DNA of 64,000 nt from NCBI GenBank assembly GCA_030533445.1, contig CM060071.1:1922001-1986000 (forward strand), in the 5' to 3' direction. Positions 1 to 12,100 of the stretch are shown piece after piece (position 1 is the first letter of the stretch; every line of letters begins with the position of its first letter). The translations under genes were made by a program, and so were the position numbers. Below the pieces are notes generated by a model. It was not told the origin of the DNA. It did no database searches and saw only the letters and a list, made by a program, of their open reading frames with translations. This stretch comes from Cyprinodon diabolis (Eukaryota; Chordata; Actinopteri; Cyprinodontiformes; Cyprinodontidae).

Positions 1-564
1 TGCCAGCTTTCTTATTTGATCTATTGTAAGAACTGGCTGTTAGTTAAAAGAAAGGAAAGTCAATTAAAACAATTGAGGGAATGTCCATTAGTTTCATTGC
101 TTCAGTATAAGCTCTTTGTTCCTGCTATCAGTGGTTCAGTTTCCATCTGGTATTATCAGAATGGGAATAAAATGTGACTGGAGACCTACATTGTGGTCAG
201 GCTATGATCAGAGAAATAAGATCAGCATCTTAGAGGGATTACCAGCGCTGCTTTAAGTGTTTTGTCTTCAGAAAAAATAAGTAACCTAAAAAGGCAAATA
301 TAAAGGAACTATTAGCAAACTTAAAAGCATGGAAAGCACTAGATCAAAATCTAATTCAATTATTATAACCTTCCTCCATGTAATTACTGTATGACTAGCA
401 TATTGCCCCATCTCTGTAACACATGAGCGGCCCACTGCTTGCATTTAACTCAAAATCATACCATAAGCAAAGCCTGAACATGTTTAGCATTATGAAGAAG
501 GTGCTACTTTGTAATACATTTTAACATTTCTGGTTTGTGTGCAAAATGTACCGCAGTTGTTTTT
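1..564. other. no recognisable feature
   Basis: AT-rich sequence with stops in all frames. I see no gene, repeat or RNA in it. Confidence 0.5.
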
Positions 565-566
565 TA

Positions 567-714
567 CTGAAAAAAATAATGCAACCGTTTTTTTGGCATT
601 TACTTAATCATATATAGTTACTATAATACAATTGTTTCATATTATTACAAATGTGTTAAAGTCACTTAATATGGTTAAGTAAATGCCAAAAGAGGTTGCA
701 TTAATTTTTCAGTG
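567..714. mobile_element. 148-bp MITE with TA target duplication
   Basis: The two ends form a long imperfect inverted repeat. The left arm (567-608) reads CTGAAAAAAATAATGCAACC and on through GGCATTTACTTAA; the right arm (671-714) is its reverse complement with a few changes. The element is flanked by TA at 565-566 and 715-716, the target preference of Tc1/mariner-type transposases. The left end seems to have lost the first CA of the terminus. It has no coding capacity, so it would depend on a transposase in trans. Confidence 0.75.
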
Positions 715-814
715 TATATGATGTGGAAATGCTGACAAATGTTAGAATACTGATCTGAAAGTTATGAACACAAATCACACAAAGCATTAGTGGTTGTAGG
801 AATATTCATAGATA

Positions 815-2062
815 CACTATATTGCCAAAAGTATTTGCTCACCCATCCAAATTATTGGAATCAGGTGTTCCAATCACTTCCATGGCCACAGGTGTATAAA
901 TTCAAGCACCTAGGCATGCAGACTGTTTTTACAAACATTTGTGAAAGAATGGGTCGCTCTCAGGAGCTCAGTGAATTCCAGCGTGGAACTGTGATAGGAT
1001 GCCACCTGTGCAACAAATCCAGTCGTGAAATTTCCTCGCTCCTAAATATTCCACAGTCAACTGTCAGCTGTATTATAAGAAAATGGAAGTGTTTGGGAAC
1101 GACAGCAACTCAGCCACGAAGTGGTAGGCCACGTAAACTGACGGAGCGGGGTCAGCGGATGCTGAAGCGCATAGTGCGAAGAGGTCGCCAACTTTCTGCA
1201 GAGTCAATCACTACAGACCTCCAAACTTCATGTGGCCTTCAGATTAGCTCAAGAACAGTGCGCAGAGAGCTTCATGGAATGGGTTTCCATGGTCGAGCAG
1301 CTGCATCCAAGCCATACATAACCAAGTGCAATGCAAAGCGTCGGATGCGGTGGTGTAAAGCACGCCGCCACTGGACTCTAGAGCAGTGGAGACGCGTTCT
1401 CTGGAGTGACGAATCGCGCTTCTCCATCTGGCAATCTGATGGACGGGTCTGGGTTTGGCGGTTGCCAGGAGAACGGTACTTGTCTGACTGCATTGTGCCA
1501 AGTGTAAAGTTTGGTGGAGGGGGGATTATGGTGTGGGGTTGTTTTTCAGGAGCTGGGCTTGGCCCCTTAGTTCCAGTGAAAGGAACTCTGAATGCTTCAG
1601 CATACCAAGACATTTTGGACAATTCCATGCTCCCAACTTTGTGGGAACAGTTTGGAGCTGGCCCCTTCCTCTTCCAACATGACTGTGCACCAGTGCACAA
1701 AGCAAGGTCCATAAAGACATGGATGACAGAGTCTGGTGTGGATGAACTTGACTGGCCTGCACAGAGTCCTGACCTCAACCCGATAGAACACCTTTGGGAT
1801 GAATTAGAGCGGAGACTGAGAGCCAGGCCTTCTCGTCCAACATCAGTGTGCGACCTCACAAATGCGCTTCTGGAAGAATGGTCAAAAATTCCCATAAACA
1901 CACTCCTAAACCTTGTGGACAGCCTTCCCAGAAGAGTTGAAGCTGTTCTAGCTGCAAAGGGTGGACCGACGTCATATTGAACCCTATGGATTAGGAACGG
2001 GATGTCACTTAAGCTCATATGTGAGTCAAGGCAGGTGAGCAAATACTTTTGGCAATATAGTG
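815..2062 (+). mobile_element. complete Tc1/mariner transposon (DD34E)
   Basis: A 1248-bp element bounded by perfect 29-bp terminal inverted repeats (815-843 and 2034-2062) that start CACTATATTGCCAAAAG. TA dinucleotides at 813-814 and 2063-2064 are the target-site duplication. It carries one uninterrupted transposase gene (949-1980). The sequence is very close to a Tc1-like element I remember as abundant in many teleosts, which points to recent spread. Perfect termini plus an open gene make this the best-preserved element in the window. Confidence 0.95.
949..1980 (+). CDS. Tc1/mariner transposase, DD34E, intact
   Basis: This is the cut-and-paste transposase of the surrounding element. It binds the terminal repeats, excises the DNA and inserts it at TA. 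I chose the ATG at 949 ([10 protein letters not shown]...) because it gives 343 residues, the normal size for Tc1-like transposases; the frame is open upstream to 790, but that part runs through the terminal repeat. N-terminal paired-like helix-turn-helix: roughly residues 1-115, with an [13 protein letters not shown] recognition helix followed by a GRPRK AT-hook-like motif near 59-63. Catalytic DDE domain: D154 in WSDESRF, D245 in FQHDCAP and E280 in [13 protein letters not shown]245 and E280 have 34 residues between them. It ends GGPTSY, typical of the family. No frameshift or internal stop is present. Confidence 0.93.
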   Translation: MGRSQELSEFQRGTVIGCHLCNKSSREISSLLNIPQSTVSCIIRKWKCLGTTATQPRSGRPRKLTERGQRMLKRIVRRGRQLSAESITTDLQTSCGLQISSRTVRRELHGMGFHGRAAASKPYITKCNAKRRMRWCKARRHWTLEQWRRVLWSDESRFSIWQSDGRVWVWRLPGERYLSDCIVPSVKFGGGGIMVWGCFSGAGLGPLVPVKGTLNASAYQDILDNSMLPTLWEQFGAGPFLFQHDCAPVHKARSIKTWMTESGVDELDWPAQSPDLNPIEHLWDELERRLRARPSRPTSVCDLTNALLEEWSKIPINTLLNLVDSLPRRVEAVLAAKGGPTSY

Positions 2063-2064
2063 TA

Positions 2065-3344
2065 TGTCTATATGCAACTAAAGCCTCAAAACTAAGACTT
2101 TAAGATTCTTATTGTTTAACACCAAATCCTGAAAGGCCTACCAAGGAACACGCTCTTTGAAACTAAATTCTGTCATTGTTTCCTTGACTATCTTTACCCT
2201 TCAGTAAGTATAAGGTCTTATAACTGAAGAGCAATGACTCAGGAGATCCAGTTATTTTACACGCCACGATCACTGGGTGGCAGTGTTGAGCCAAAACTGA
2301 AGAGAAAGTCCTTTTTGGACAGCGTGTTCTCTGCAGGCTTGATGTAAATGAGAATGGTACCACAAAATCCACACATAAAAAGTGCTCAGAAAATACAGCT
2401 CTGATTCAAAAAATCTTTAACTGTGAAATGTCACTTTCGAATGTAAAGGCAGTGATTGTGCAGGCTGTCCTAAATGCAAAACGTTGTTTCCAACTGGATG
2501 ACCCTATTGTTCTGACCCTGACTGAAAGCATTGTGTGTAGCTCTTTATTCTGAAGGAACTTAGATTTCAGCACCTCCGGCCCACAGAAGAGAGCCGCTGT
2601 CTCTACTTTGCTATAACAGTGATAAGAGGATACCTCCAAGGGAACCTTGTTTTGATAATAAGATGATAATGAAATGACCTGGTATGGATTCGGAAGTGTT
2701 GACGGCAGCTGTTTGCACTTGTTTGATGGATGGTTGCCACACAAGAACCCACTTATACTGCTAACTGGTTTTGTTTAGCGATATTTATTCTCTATCTTAT
2801 TTGTTTTATCTGGGTTAATCATCCTTTTCAGCCTAAGGTTTATAACTCCTTTATATATTATTTTATATCTGATATTCTGACCCCATGTCAATCTCTCTGT
2901 CTCAGTCACTCCATAAAGCTCTCCTTAGTAGTCCTTTGTTCAACTTGCAGTCTAATAGGTCAGGGGTCAACTGCACCTGAGGGTGATTCCCGCAAACAAA
3001 AGCTCTGTGTTTAGCACAACCAAGTGACTACTTCCCTCTCTCCTGTAGTGGAGAGCTTTAACACATGCAGGACAAAGATAAGCAAAATGAGCTTTCTATT
3101 GTCAGACATAATATGTGCACTTAAGTGTTAAAATGCTATTGTTTTAATTTTTATAGGACACTTATACATTGAAAATGAAAATGATTTCAGAACAATTTTC
3201 AAAGAACCAGAAACTGGCTTTCGTAGACTGCAATAAAAAAAAACAATGTTTTTGGAATTCAGTATTTGTTAAAACACCAAGAAAAAAGAAAATACACACA
3301 ATATGTTTAAGGTATATAACTTATATCCCAAGCCTGTATTAGTG
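2065..3344. other. no recognisable feature
   Basis: Unremarkable AT-rich DNA. Short open frames up to 112 codons occur on both strands (for example 2406-2744 minus), but they show no domain, no coding-like composition and no splice context. Confidence 0.45.
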
Positions 3345-3445
3345 AAATTCCTTAGATAGAAAACTTCTAATCAATCTGACTGTATGATCTGATTAACTCT
3401 AGAGTGTTGTGAATTGGTGCTATATGAATAAACTCAATTGAAATT
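3345..3445 (+). repeat. degraded L2-type LINE 3' tail
   Basis: Matches the tails at 17368 and 43160 in this window: CCTTAGATAGAAAAC, then CTGACTGTATGATCTG, then GTTGTGAATTGGTGCTATAT with AATAAACT. An internal deletion has removed the 'AAGTGCCTTGAGATGAC' portion. Only the non-coding 3' end is left, as is usual for 5'-truncated LINE insertions. Confidence 0.7.
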
Positions 3446-5180
3446 AAAGGGGGGATAGTTTTCCTCAGAAAGATCCGTAGAGCTAAATACAAGGTAAGCA
3501 CAAAAAAACATAAGTTGTAAAAGACCTGAGATTAAAGTTAAAGGTTTCCTGAAGTAGGCAAACAGTCTTAAAGTATGTGCTCTATATGTTTGAGTGGTCC
3601 AACATCCAGATTGAAAATTATGGAAATTATAAATGCATAAGAATGCAAGCTTTTCAGCTTTTTTCCCAAAAACATTGAAGGACGTGTCATCTAGCCCTTA
3701 TCAGAATCATGCAAAGGTAGATAGATTGATCGTATCACGTTTTTTGGATAGCTGTTTAGAAAGCAAACAAGCTATCTTGATGATTTTTATATTTTAATGT
3801 ATTTAATTCTATATTTCCATTCCAAACAAAAAGCAGGCTGTAGCATAGCGTGGCTAAAAGCAAAACCTTTTCAATATTCTGAGTCAGGTACAGCAGATGG
3901 GAATCTGAGAGCCGCCGCACATCTGCCCACACAGGGAATAATGGGGAGGTTCATCCAAACAGATTGAATGGAAATCGACTTTTGGGCGCTGTGAGAGAAA
4001 TGGATGGCAGCAGTTGGCTGGGAGGGTTGTTGGCAGGGGGTGGGAGGCAAATGTTACCTGTCAGGACATGAGCTCTGCAGGTTAACCCCCCCATCCCCAA
4101 GGCCCCATTCTTGTTTGCTTGAACACACAAACACAGAAAATTCGTCCCCCTCCACCTGTTCCTTGGTTTGAGAAACAGCAGGGAGCCTCCCTCCACCCGT
4201 CCCACCTTTTACTGGCAGCTTCGCTGTTCCACCCGCCCCCTTTTCGTCCCTCCTGGCTACATGCATAGTGCTCAAACTTTGTCATGAATGCACCTTTCCT
4301 CATTTTATTTCCATATTCTGTTTATTTAAGACATTTTCAAACAGAACACCCCTAATAACTATTTTAAAATGGGAATGTAAGGCTTTTTAAAATTTTAAAG
4401 GAGCTTTAATTAAGGAAAATAAATATTAAGACCATGGCCGAGAACATTGATGTTATAATAGACAAAAAAATTAGATCTGGGTAATAAACTGGGGATTGTA
4501 AACAAATATATTGTCATTCTAAACAGCGGTTATTTCTCCCTATAGTTTGAAGGTATCTGTATACCCGCCTGTTTGGATCCATCCACCCATCCGTCCATTC
4601 ATCTCTGTCTGTCCATCCACACAAAGGTTTCACTTTAGCAGATCATTATCAAATAAAGAAGTAATACATTTTAAAGAATCTGTTCCCTTTTTCTTCCTTC
4701 TCTATCCACTGCTTTCAGACAATTTTTGAAAAAGCAGCACTTAATTAGCTGGAAGTTAGCTTCTTGGTTTATTTTGGTATTGAAAGTCTTACCACAGATT
4801 ATCGAAGAGACCCTGTGGAAGTTCTTCTTTGCTCTTGCAAAACCATTGAATATTTTTTCAGCTTCTCTGTCAGAAGCCTTATAAAGGAGCTGTGGCCATT
4901 ATTGTAAAATTATGTGTTTTGCACTTCTGGATAATTAGTATGTTTGCAACAGTAAAACCTTTTTCGGTCAAGGGCTTTTTTTACTTTTACAATTCTACAA
5001 CTCTGTGCAGTAGCCTGGTAATGGCAAAAAAAAAACAACCTTACACACATGCATGCTGTAGGTTTTTGTTTGTAAAGACTTCTAAAAACATGTGTCAACA
5101 GTTGAACCTTTCAAATCCTTGTGACATATTTTTGAGGTATGTGATTACAGAGTTAGATATTGTGAAAAAAAGTCAACGGT
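3446..5180. other. no gene seen; imperfect CCAT repeat
   Basis: A C-rich patch at 4020-4250 gives short minus-strand open frames with no recognisable product. A loose (CCAT)n tract lies at about 4563-4618. Otherwise AT-rich DNA with no clear feature. Confidence 0.4.
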
Positions 5181-5328
5181 TTGCAAGGTAGGACAACTTT
5201 AATTAAATTTTTTGCAAGGTAGGACAACTTTAATTAAATTTTTTGCAAGGTAGGACAACTTTAATTAAATTTTTTGCAAGGTAGGACAACTTTAATCAAA
5301 TTTTTTTGCAAGGTAGGACAACTTTAGA
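5181..5328. repeat. 31-bp minisatellite, about 4.7 copies
   Basis: Tandem units begin at 5181, 5212, 5243, 5274 and 5306, each starting TTGCAAGGTAGGACAACTTT followed by AATTAAATTTT. The first four units are nearly identical. The fourth carries one C-for-T change and an extra T, giving a final spacing of 32. The last unit is truncated at ACTTTAG. There are no spacers, so this is not a CRISPR array. The high identity suggests recent expansion. Confidence 0.95.
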
Positions 5329-6449
5329 TTTGCAGCTTACAATGTTTGACTGTTATAAAAACATTATTAACATGTCTGCAGATAAGACATTAAAACACTA
5401 ATGCAGAACTAGGAGTGTTTTAACTGAAAATGCCATCCGTAAAAACGTTACCTTGTCTTATGTGATCAACCTTTTAAAATAGTCTCTCTATTGTAGTTTT
5501 TAAATAATAAGAAAGGTTTTGCAGGTTTATGTCTATCTTGCCTATAAATATCAGTAGTTATTCATTCACAGATGCATGAGAGCCTGGGAGCTTTACAGTA
5601 GATTATCAATCTGGAATACCAGGCAAAAGGCCAATGACTCGTTGCAGTTTTCTAGGGTTTTCTTTGATGGAAAACCTTTTGATAGTTTTTTAAAAATTAA
5701 TTTGATCTAATTTAAATATTGCGGATAAGATAAAATAAATTAACAAATTTAAATATTTTTTTTTAAATTAAAAAACGGTCCTTAAATTTAAACAAAGCAA
5801 AACAAAAATGGCATTTTCATTTAGTAAACTAATAGAAATAGAAAATCCCTTTAGTGTCCCACAATAGGGACATTCTGGTGTTTACAGCAGCAGAGAAAAA
5901 TGTATAAGAACAGCATACGAGTGAAGAGTTAAACATAAACAGTAAAATACTGTACTGTAAAGTCTCTTAACAATATAGAACTGTGCGCCTGAAAGGAGCG
6001 TAGAATTGTAAAGTCTGTTATGCTCTCCTCTTGCGCCTGGAGAATAAAATAACTAATAATGAAATTACGTTGATGATTAATTGTGTAGAAATCAAAAGGT
6101 TGAACGAAAAAAAAAATGGGGACTGTAAACTTTAGATATCTATTAAAACTGTGAATAATGATCTTTGTCTTTAATAGAAGTTAAGTAAAGCTTGTACTTG
6201 ACCTTAAATCACATCACACTTCTGACTCTGCCTTGGTCTCTCCACCTTTAAGTTACTGTGCATCACTTTGGGTTAATAACCGCAAGACTTTCCTACATCC
6301 TTTAACGAGAGCAAGATGCATAAAGTATTAAGTAGACTGCTAGGATCACACTGACCTCACAGCTCAGTACACTGAAACTGTCAAAACATAAAACTATATT
6401 TATTGTTTATAATTTAACACATATTAGAAGTTATGCCAATATTAAGAAA
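5329..6449. other. no recognisable feature
   Basis: AT-rich DNA with several poly-A and poly-T stretches around 5690-5800. No gene or known repeat is recognised. Confidence 0.45.
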
Positions 6450-6565
6450 TAAGGCTGACAGGGAAGGGGGCCTGAGAGAGAGGGAGAGACATGTGGGAAA
6501 GGACCACAGGCCAGATCCGAACCCAGGTCACCCACGTTGAGGACTAAGACCTCCATACATGAGTC
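6450..6565 (-). mobile_element. tRNA-related SINE (fragment, minus strand)
   Basis: On the minus strand the segment carries a GGGTTCGGATCT box (6514-6524 region), close to the RNA polymerase III B box, and is followed by CTGGCCTGTGGTCC...CATGTCTCTCCCTCTCTC, a body I recognise from a frequent teleost SINE-like repeat. The A box is not clear, so the head may be damaged. Confidence 0.5.
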
Positions 6566-8455
6566 GTGTTATTAAGATATATGAAAAAAAGGGTAAATAT
6601 AAGAATGGCTATAGAATGGCAAATATTTATTTCATTCTTTATTTTCTTTTGTATGTAGTTCTATACAAACACCATTGAAGGAAGGAGAGATCAAAACAGA
6701 CTTTACATTTCTACACTTCTTTCAGTGTTTGTGTATAGATTATGGTTTCATTCAGCAACTAAAAACATAAATCCACATTCAAAATCATTAGGATCCATTT
6801 GATTGTGTAATTAACTTAGAACCTGTCTGTATGATTCGACTAAACTGCCTCTTTGATGCCTTAAGAAGAACAGGCGCTAGATATGATGAATTTGACTGAA
6901 AGCGGAGGAGTAACTCACTCTGGGTTGATCAACTGTGTCAAGAAGTAGAAAAAAGCTATTGAAGGTTTAATATAAAGACTTTAAAGATCATACTGCAGAG
7001 TTTAAAACTGAGTTATTAAAGCCTTAAATCTGGTCGGGATGCCGTCTTTGTACTCCTCTGACACGGTAGCTCAAAGGCTTTCTGGAAGAACTGTAACATT
7101 CATGCGTGTTAGCATTCCCATACTGCATATGTGCGCGGCTACCAGAGGGGGCATGCTGTTTTACATGGTCTTTAAAAAGTTTCTGTGGGATTAAATGAGG
7201 TTAGGTGCATACAACACAGTGCTATTCCCCTCAGGCAGAAGAGGAACCCTCCCAGTATGTGCTCACGCTCCCCGCTAGTCACGCAAGACCTGTCAGACAT
7301 AGGTTCATGCACACACTTACCAAAAACCTTAAACAGGATGAGTCAATGTACAACCTGATGGTAAACTGAATGGTGTTTTACAGCTTTGGCAGGAATGTAT
7401 GTGGCTTTTTGAGCTTTTCTGTTAGTTTATTTTTGTAGCATAATTTGTAATTTGATAATTTAGAGGCATAATTATCTCAACCTGAAACGGTATTAGCTGC
7501 AGTTCCAACAACTTCTGGAATCAAAAGAACACAATCAACAAATGATAACAAGAATAACAACTTTCAGTGGGTGTATGGGTGTTTGTTATTTTTCATGTGT
7601 GAGAGACAAATGCACACAAGCTGCATGCTTTACAAAAGCTGCAGGGCACTGCTGGATGAGCAATGGAGGAGACCTCTTCAAATAATGTCTAACAGATCCA
7701 CTTGGTTAAAACTCTTCATACAAAAGAAAATCAAAAAATATCCTTAAATCTTCCAAATGTCTCCTTGCTTTTTCATGTGTGTTGTTTTTCACAGCACTTG
7801 CTGCTTGCTCGGCTGCAGTGCTTCTCAATGATAATGAGACAAAGGCCTCTTCTTTCCTTGTAGCTTCACTCCACTGGCACATGACAAAAAAAAGAGCAGA
7901 AACTGCCACAAAACAAGCAGGGAGTGATTTTCAACCTGTTGTCAACTTGGTCATTTAATGTGCCAGTGTATTTTTAGTGCTCTCAGAACCAGTAAGACAA
8001 AAAGCAGGGGTCTGGATGCGGGTCAGGAAAGGTCATCTTTAAGTTTTGAATGTCCTTGGCTGCTAGTTGTAATTTCAGATGCCAGGTGTGGGTTTGGGCC
8101 CCTCTGAACTCCCCAGTTGCATAAATGCTCTCAGATGGGATGGGGTTAAGATGGGCAGGCCACAGATGAGCTGGATGGTAACCACAGTTATTCTCATGTT
8201 ATTTTTTAACAAGTCCAAGTCAGGCCTGAAGTCTCTGAGAGCAAGTCCAAGTTGTCTAATGTCAAACTTTCAGAGACGTGAAATAACACCATACGCCTTA
8301 TACGTATCTTCTAACCAAATTTGTACATTTTTGATATTTACTGATTTCAGAGCAAGCCATTAACCATATAATGGTGTTAGATTTAATGATTAGCCATCAA
8401 ATATATCCCACTAAGAAAATAAATGTAACTTTGTTTTAAGAGGTAAGCATTGATT
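6566..8455. other. no recognisable feature
   Basis: Non-repetitive-looking DNA. The short open frames in it (for example 7706-7909 minus) have no recognisable product. Confidence 0.4.
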
Positions 8456-8540
8456 GATTAATTGTCTTTATTGATCTCACAGTGGAGAAATGTACTCATT
8501 ACATCAGCTCAAATAGTCAAAGAAGAGAAATGTGCCTAAA
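8456..8540 (-). repeat. retrotransposon 3' tail fragment (minus strand)
   Basis: Reads CTTTATTGATCTCACAGTGG then AGAAATG on the plus strand. In reverse this is a 3' end of the form ATTTCTCCACTGTGAGATC followed by AATAAAG. Related copies lie at 38819 and 48464. The minus orientation is inferred from the AATAAA-like end. Confidence 0.55.
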
Positions 8541-8660
8541 AGATATGTATCTTTTTTTTTATTTCTCTTTTTTTATATAGTAGGATTTATTATACAGGGT
8601 TATTTCACAGGGTGTTTACATTGGTATTTATATAGATTGATATTTTTATGCATATAAACC

Positions 8661-8663
<3 letters not shown>

Positions 8664-8747
<84 letters not shown>
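8664..8747. repeat. (TA)n microsatellite
   Basis: About 84 bp of uninterrupted AT dinucleotides abutting the left end of the hAT-like element at 8748. Open frames across it encode only Tyr-Ile repeats and are not genes. Confidence 0.98.
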
Positions 8748-8750
<3 letters not shown>

Positions 8751-9287
8751 GGTTGTCAAAAATATATCGATATTCAAAACTGTATCGATACTGAAACGCT
8801 GTATCCGGATACAATACTCATTTTCAAAAGTATCGATACAGTGGCACCACCAGTGGCAACTAAGCAGTCATTCATCTAAAGTGCAGAATAGAGGACAATG
8901 CACTTTCAGAACACCGTGTGATTGAATAATTCTACGCACTTTTCAGTTTCAGACTTTTTTTTGTAACAGGTGCAGCTGCTGAGAATGATTTTTGTTTCTT
9001 AACCGGTTTGGCTAGTGTCATTGTTATGTGTGCAAAGCATAGCCAAGGAAGGAACACTTCATTTTAATTTGTAAGTTTTTTATCAAGCTTGCTTAATATT
9101 GTGCACAGCATACATATTGTTTATTGTATTTATTTATCTATTTATTGTATTTTGTTTATTAATGAAAAAATTTCTGTAGAATTTTGGAGTCTTTGTTTTT
9201 ATCCTTGTGGTATCGAAAATGGTATCGAGTATCGAATATTTTCCTTAGTATCGGTATCGAGTTCAAAAGTTTAGTATCGTGACAACC

Positions 9288-9290
<3 letters not shown>
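8748..9290. mobile_element. non-autonomous hAT-like element inside (TA)n
   Basis: A 543-bp element whose ends are inverted repeats: TAGGGTTGTCA at the left and TGACAACCCTA at the right. Subterminal regions are packed with TATCGA/GTATCGATAC motifs on both sides, typical of vertebrate hAT MITEs. The interior codes for nothing recognisable. Both flanks are pure (TA)n, so an 8-bp duplication of TATATATA type would be expected but cannot be delimited. Confidence 0.8.

Positions 9291-9377
<87 letters not shown>
9291..9377. repeat. (TA)n microsatellite
   Basis: About 87 bp of AT dinucleotides starting directly at the right end of the hAT-like element. Similar in length to the tract at 8664-8747, as if one array had been split by insertion. 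Confidence 0.98.
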
Positions 9378-9381
<4 letters not shown>

Positions 9382-11955
9382 TTGCACTGGGTGTCAAATA
9401 TAGAGAAACAGGTTATTGCATGGGGTATAATACAGTAAATTTCCCATTATCAAGCATGATATCAAATTCAAATGGTCCACTTCTTTAGCATAGTGCTGCC
9501 GAAAGCTTTTTTCCAAAAGCTTTTGTTGTTTTGTTTTTTGAAAACGTAATATTTTAGATCATGAAACAGCTTTAACATTAGACAGATAAAATCCCTTGTT
9601 AAAAGATGTTATAGAATATGGAGTGTTCAGGCACTCGAGCTACACACATATACTCTTTTTTTAATGTAGGTCATGAAGTCTAATTACAACATCATTTGGG
9701 ATTCCAGGATAAATCTCTGTTGCCTTGATGTATTTGTAAAAATAGAAGAAAACTGTAAAGACAGTAAGTAATCATGCAGAAAGCAGAAACCACGCTTATT
9801 TTTTCGAGAGGATGTGAGTTTAAAATCTTTCTCACAGCATGATGTCCATTTGGTGATTTTGATTTTTTTTTTTTCCTATGGAGTGCAATGCATAGTGCTA
9901 TATTGTTAATTACAGACTGATATGATTTGATTTGAATATGATTAATAAGTGTTATAAGGCGACTGTCAGAAGGCACAGAAGCAGATGTCCCTGTAGTTTT
10001 TAAATGATTTAAACCCAGCTCCAAACAAATTATATCAAAAACACAGAAAGAGGCCATCAATGATCATCTACTGCCATTTTTCAATATTAAAAGATCATAA
10101 AAATTTTCTCTTCAGGCAAGATATTTGACCAAAAAGATTGTCAATCAACAGATAGTTTTTTGACTCTGTGCCTCAAAACAAAATCTTTCAAAAATGCAGA
10201 ATCAGCCAGTATTCCTTAGAATTACATTTTCTCAACAAAACAAAACAAACTGTGAACACATGAATGTAGATCGTGCAGCACTCACAACAAACAAAACAGC
10301 AAGAAGGCATCAAAGGGTCAAAGTGGAACAACTTCATTTTGATTTATTTCAAACAATGCAAAATAAAATGAAAGACAGGAAGACAACAAAGCAGACGCAG
10401 CAAAACATCAACATGTACGCCTTCTAGACAGCAAACCTGCCTGTTATGCTCAAAAGAGAGTGGGCAGAAGTAAATGTGTAAATAAATAGCTGAGTTGGCT
10501 GCAAAAACATTAAAATTATAGGGGTCATTTTCCTTTCAAATAAACAGAATGGTTTTGCTGTAGAATTGTCCGTCCTTAGCAATTTTGTTATGTTGTTTTT
10601 AATTATTTCTTTCACTAATTAAAATCTTGAGAACCCTTAATATCTATCAACAACCTGTAGCAAAGGAAAGCATCTTAGCTCCTTTGTTGTAGCTGGAAGA
10701 AAAGATTAAAAAAAAGTGTAATTGGACACCAGTAAAGGTCATCTCTGCTTTCATTATTCTCTGTCACTCGTGTTAAAGATTCTGGGTAATGATGGCCTCA
10801 AACAGCACCCTTATTTATTTGAGGGACTCATAAGTCCCATACTAGCCAGCTTTACTGTACCTGTCTGATCTTGCTTTTCCTGAAAATTTCACATCAGGAT
10901 TTGCATCCCTCTACATGTCAAAGGAGGATCGGACGCTCCAAACTTTGATGCATCATCAAACTAGTGTGAACATGATTTCTCCTTTCATCCCTTCCTCTTT
11001 CAATGTCTGTCACTGCTGGACTGATGCTGCCCTGAGCCACTTAGTTCATCTAGAGGCTGCAGGAAGTGATTAACAGTAAAAGATCAAAGACTATGGACAG
11101 GATAAACATTCCTCCTCAGGACTTTACTCCTCCGGGGTATGCTGCACCACTTCCTCTTTTTACAGACTGAATGCACAAACTACCGCCACAGCACAGCGCA
11201 CACATTGTCGCCACATGAGGTCTGACCCATGCATGTGCGTGTGTGTGCGCACGTATTTGAGTGTGTATGGAAGATGGAATGATAGCGAGGAAGAAAGAGG
11301 GGCGGTGTGTTTATGTGTTGTGTGGGTATGTGTATGACCCCCAAGAACCGAGGCAATAACCAGACTACATTTAAAGGCTTGAAAATGATTATGTTGTTAC
11401 GTTGTGCAGACGCACAGACCAATTGAGGGGCTTAGCTTATGCTAATTTCCCACATGCTCTCAGTGAACCACAGCTGTTTTGCTACAGGACTGCTGTTGGG
11501 AGCTGATTATGTGACCCGGCCAGCTGCAGGTGGAGCAGCTAAGGCAAAACGTGCAGAAACATCGCTGTTAGAAACCTTAAAGTATTGAAGGAAGACCCTT
11601 GGAGGATTGAATTGAAGACTATGAACAAATACAATTCTGTTTCAAGAAAATTATTAAATATTTTTTACCTTTTACACTAATGCTAAGATAGTCAAGAAAG
11701 GGTATTTTGATAAAACGCTATTGTCTGCTATCCTGCCCAAATACATCCACAGTAAAGAGCAAGGAGCTAAACTTTAAGAAGGGATTCTTGTTTTTCTTAA
11801 GTTTCAACCCCAAATCCCACCATGATCTGCGTCATTCACCTAGATGCTTCTCCAGATCTGGTACAGACCTCTAAAGAAGATCATTCCTGCCAACAGCTAT
11901 CAGCACCTACAAAAATTAAATTGAAAAAGGAAAAAAAGACATTAAGCCTACAGTT
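9378..11955. other. no recognisable feature
   Basis: No gene or clear repeat. The 122-codon minus-strand open frame at 9692-10060 lies in AT-rich DNA and shows no domain. A block at 10960-11540 has more even base composition and could be conserved non-coding DNA, but that cannot be told from one sequence. Confidence 0.4.
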
Positions 11956-11961
11956 ACTGCA

Positions 11962-12010
11962 ACATTTAATTCCCCTTTGGAATTCATAAAGTAGTATTGA
12001 ATTGAATTGA
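11962..12010 (+). repeat. retrotransposon 3' tail fragment
   Basis: Reads TTCCCCTTTGGAATTCATAAA then AGTAGTATTGAATTGAATTGAA. This has the form of a LINE 3' end (CCC-TTGG-ATxAATAAAGTA) followed by a short tandem tail. Confidence 0.5.
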
Positions 12011-12100
12011 ATATTATGACTCCATATTTTCGTAACTTCTTCATGGAATTAAGGAACTTCTTGAAAATAGGAAATAATGTTCATCACTCACAGCATAAAC

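Noticed and set aside
1272..2042. 256-codon minus-strand ORF
   Set aside because: Antisense to the intact Tc1 transposase; no own domain.
5181..5328. 31-bp direct repeats considered as a CRISPR array
   Set aside because: Units are directly contiguous with no spacers, and the DNA is from a fish.
9692..10060. 122-codon minus-strand ORF
   Set aside because: AT-rich, no domain, not repeated elsewhere.
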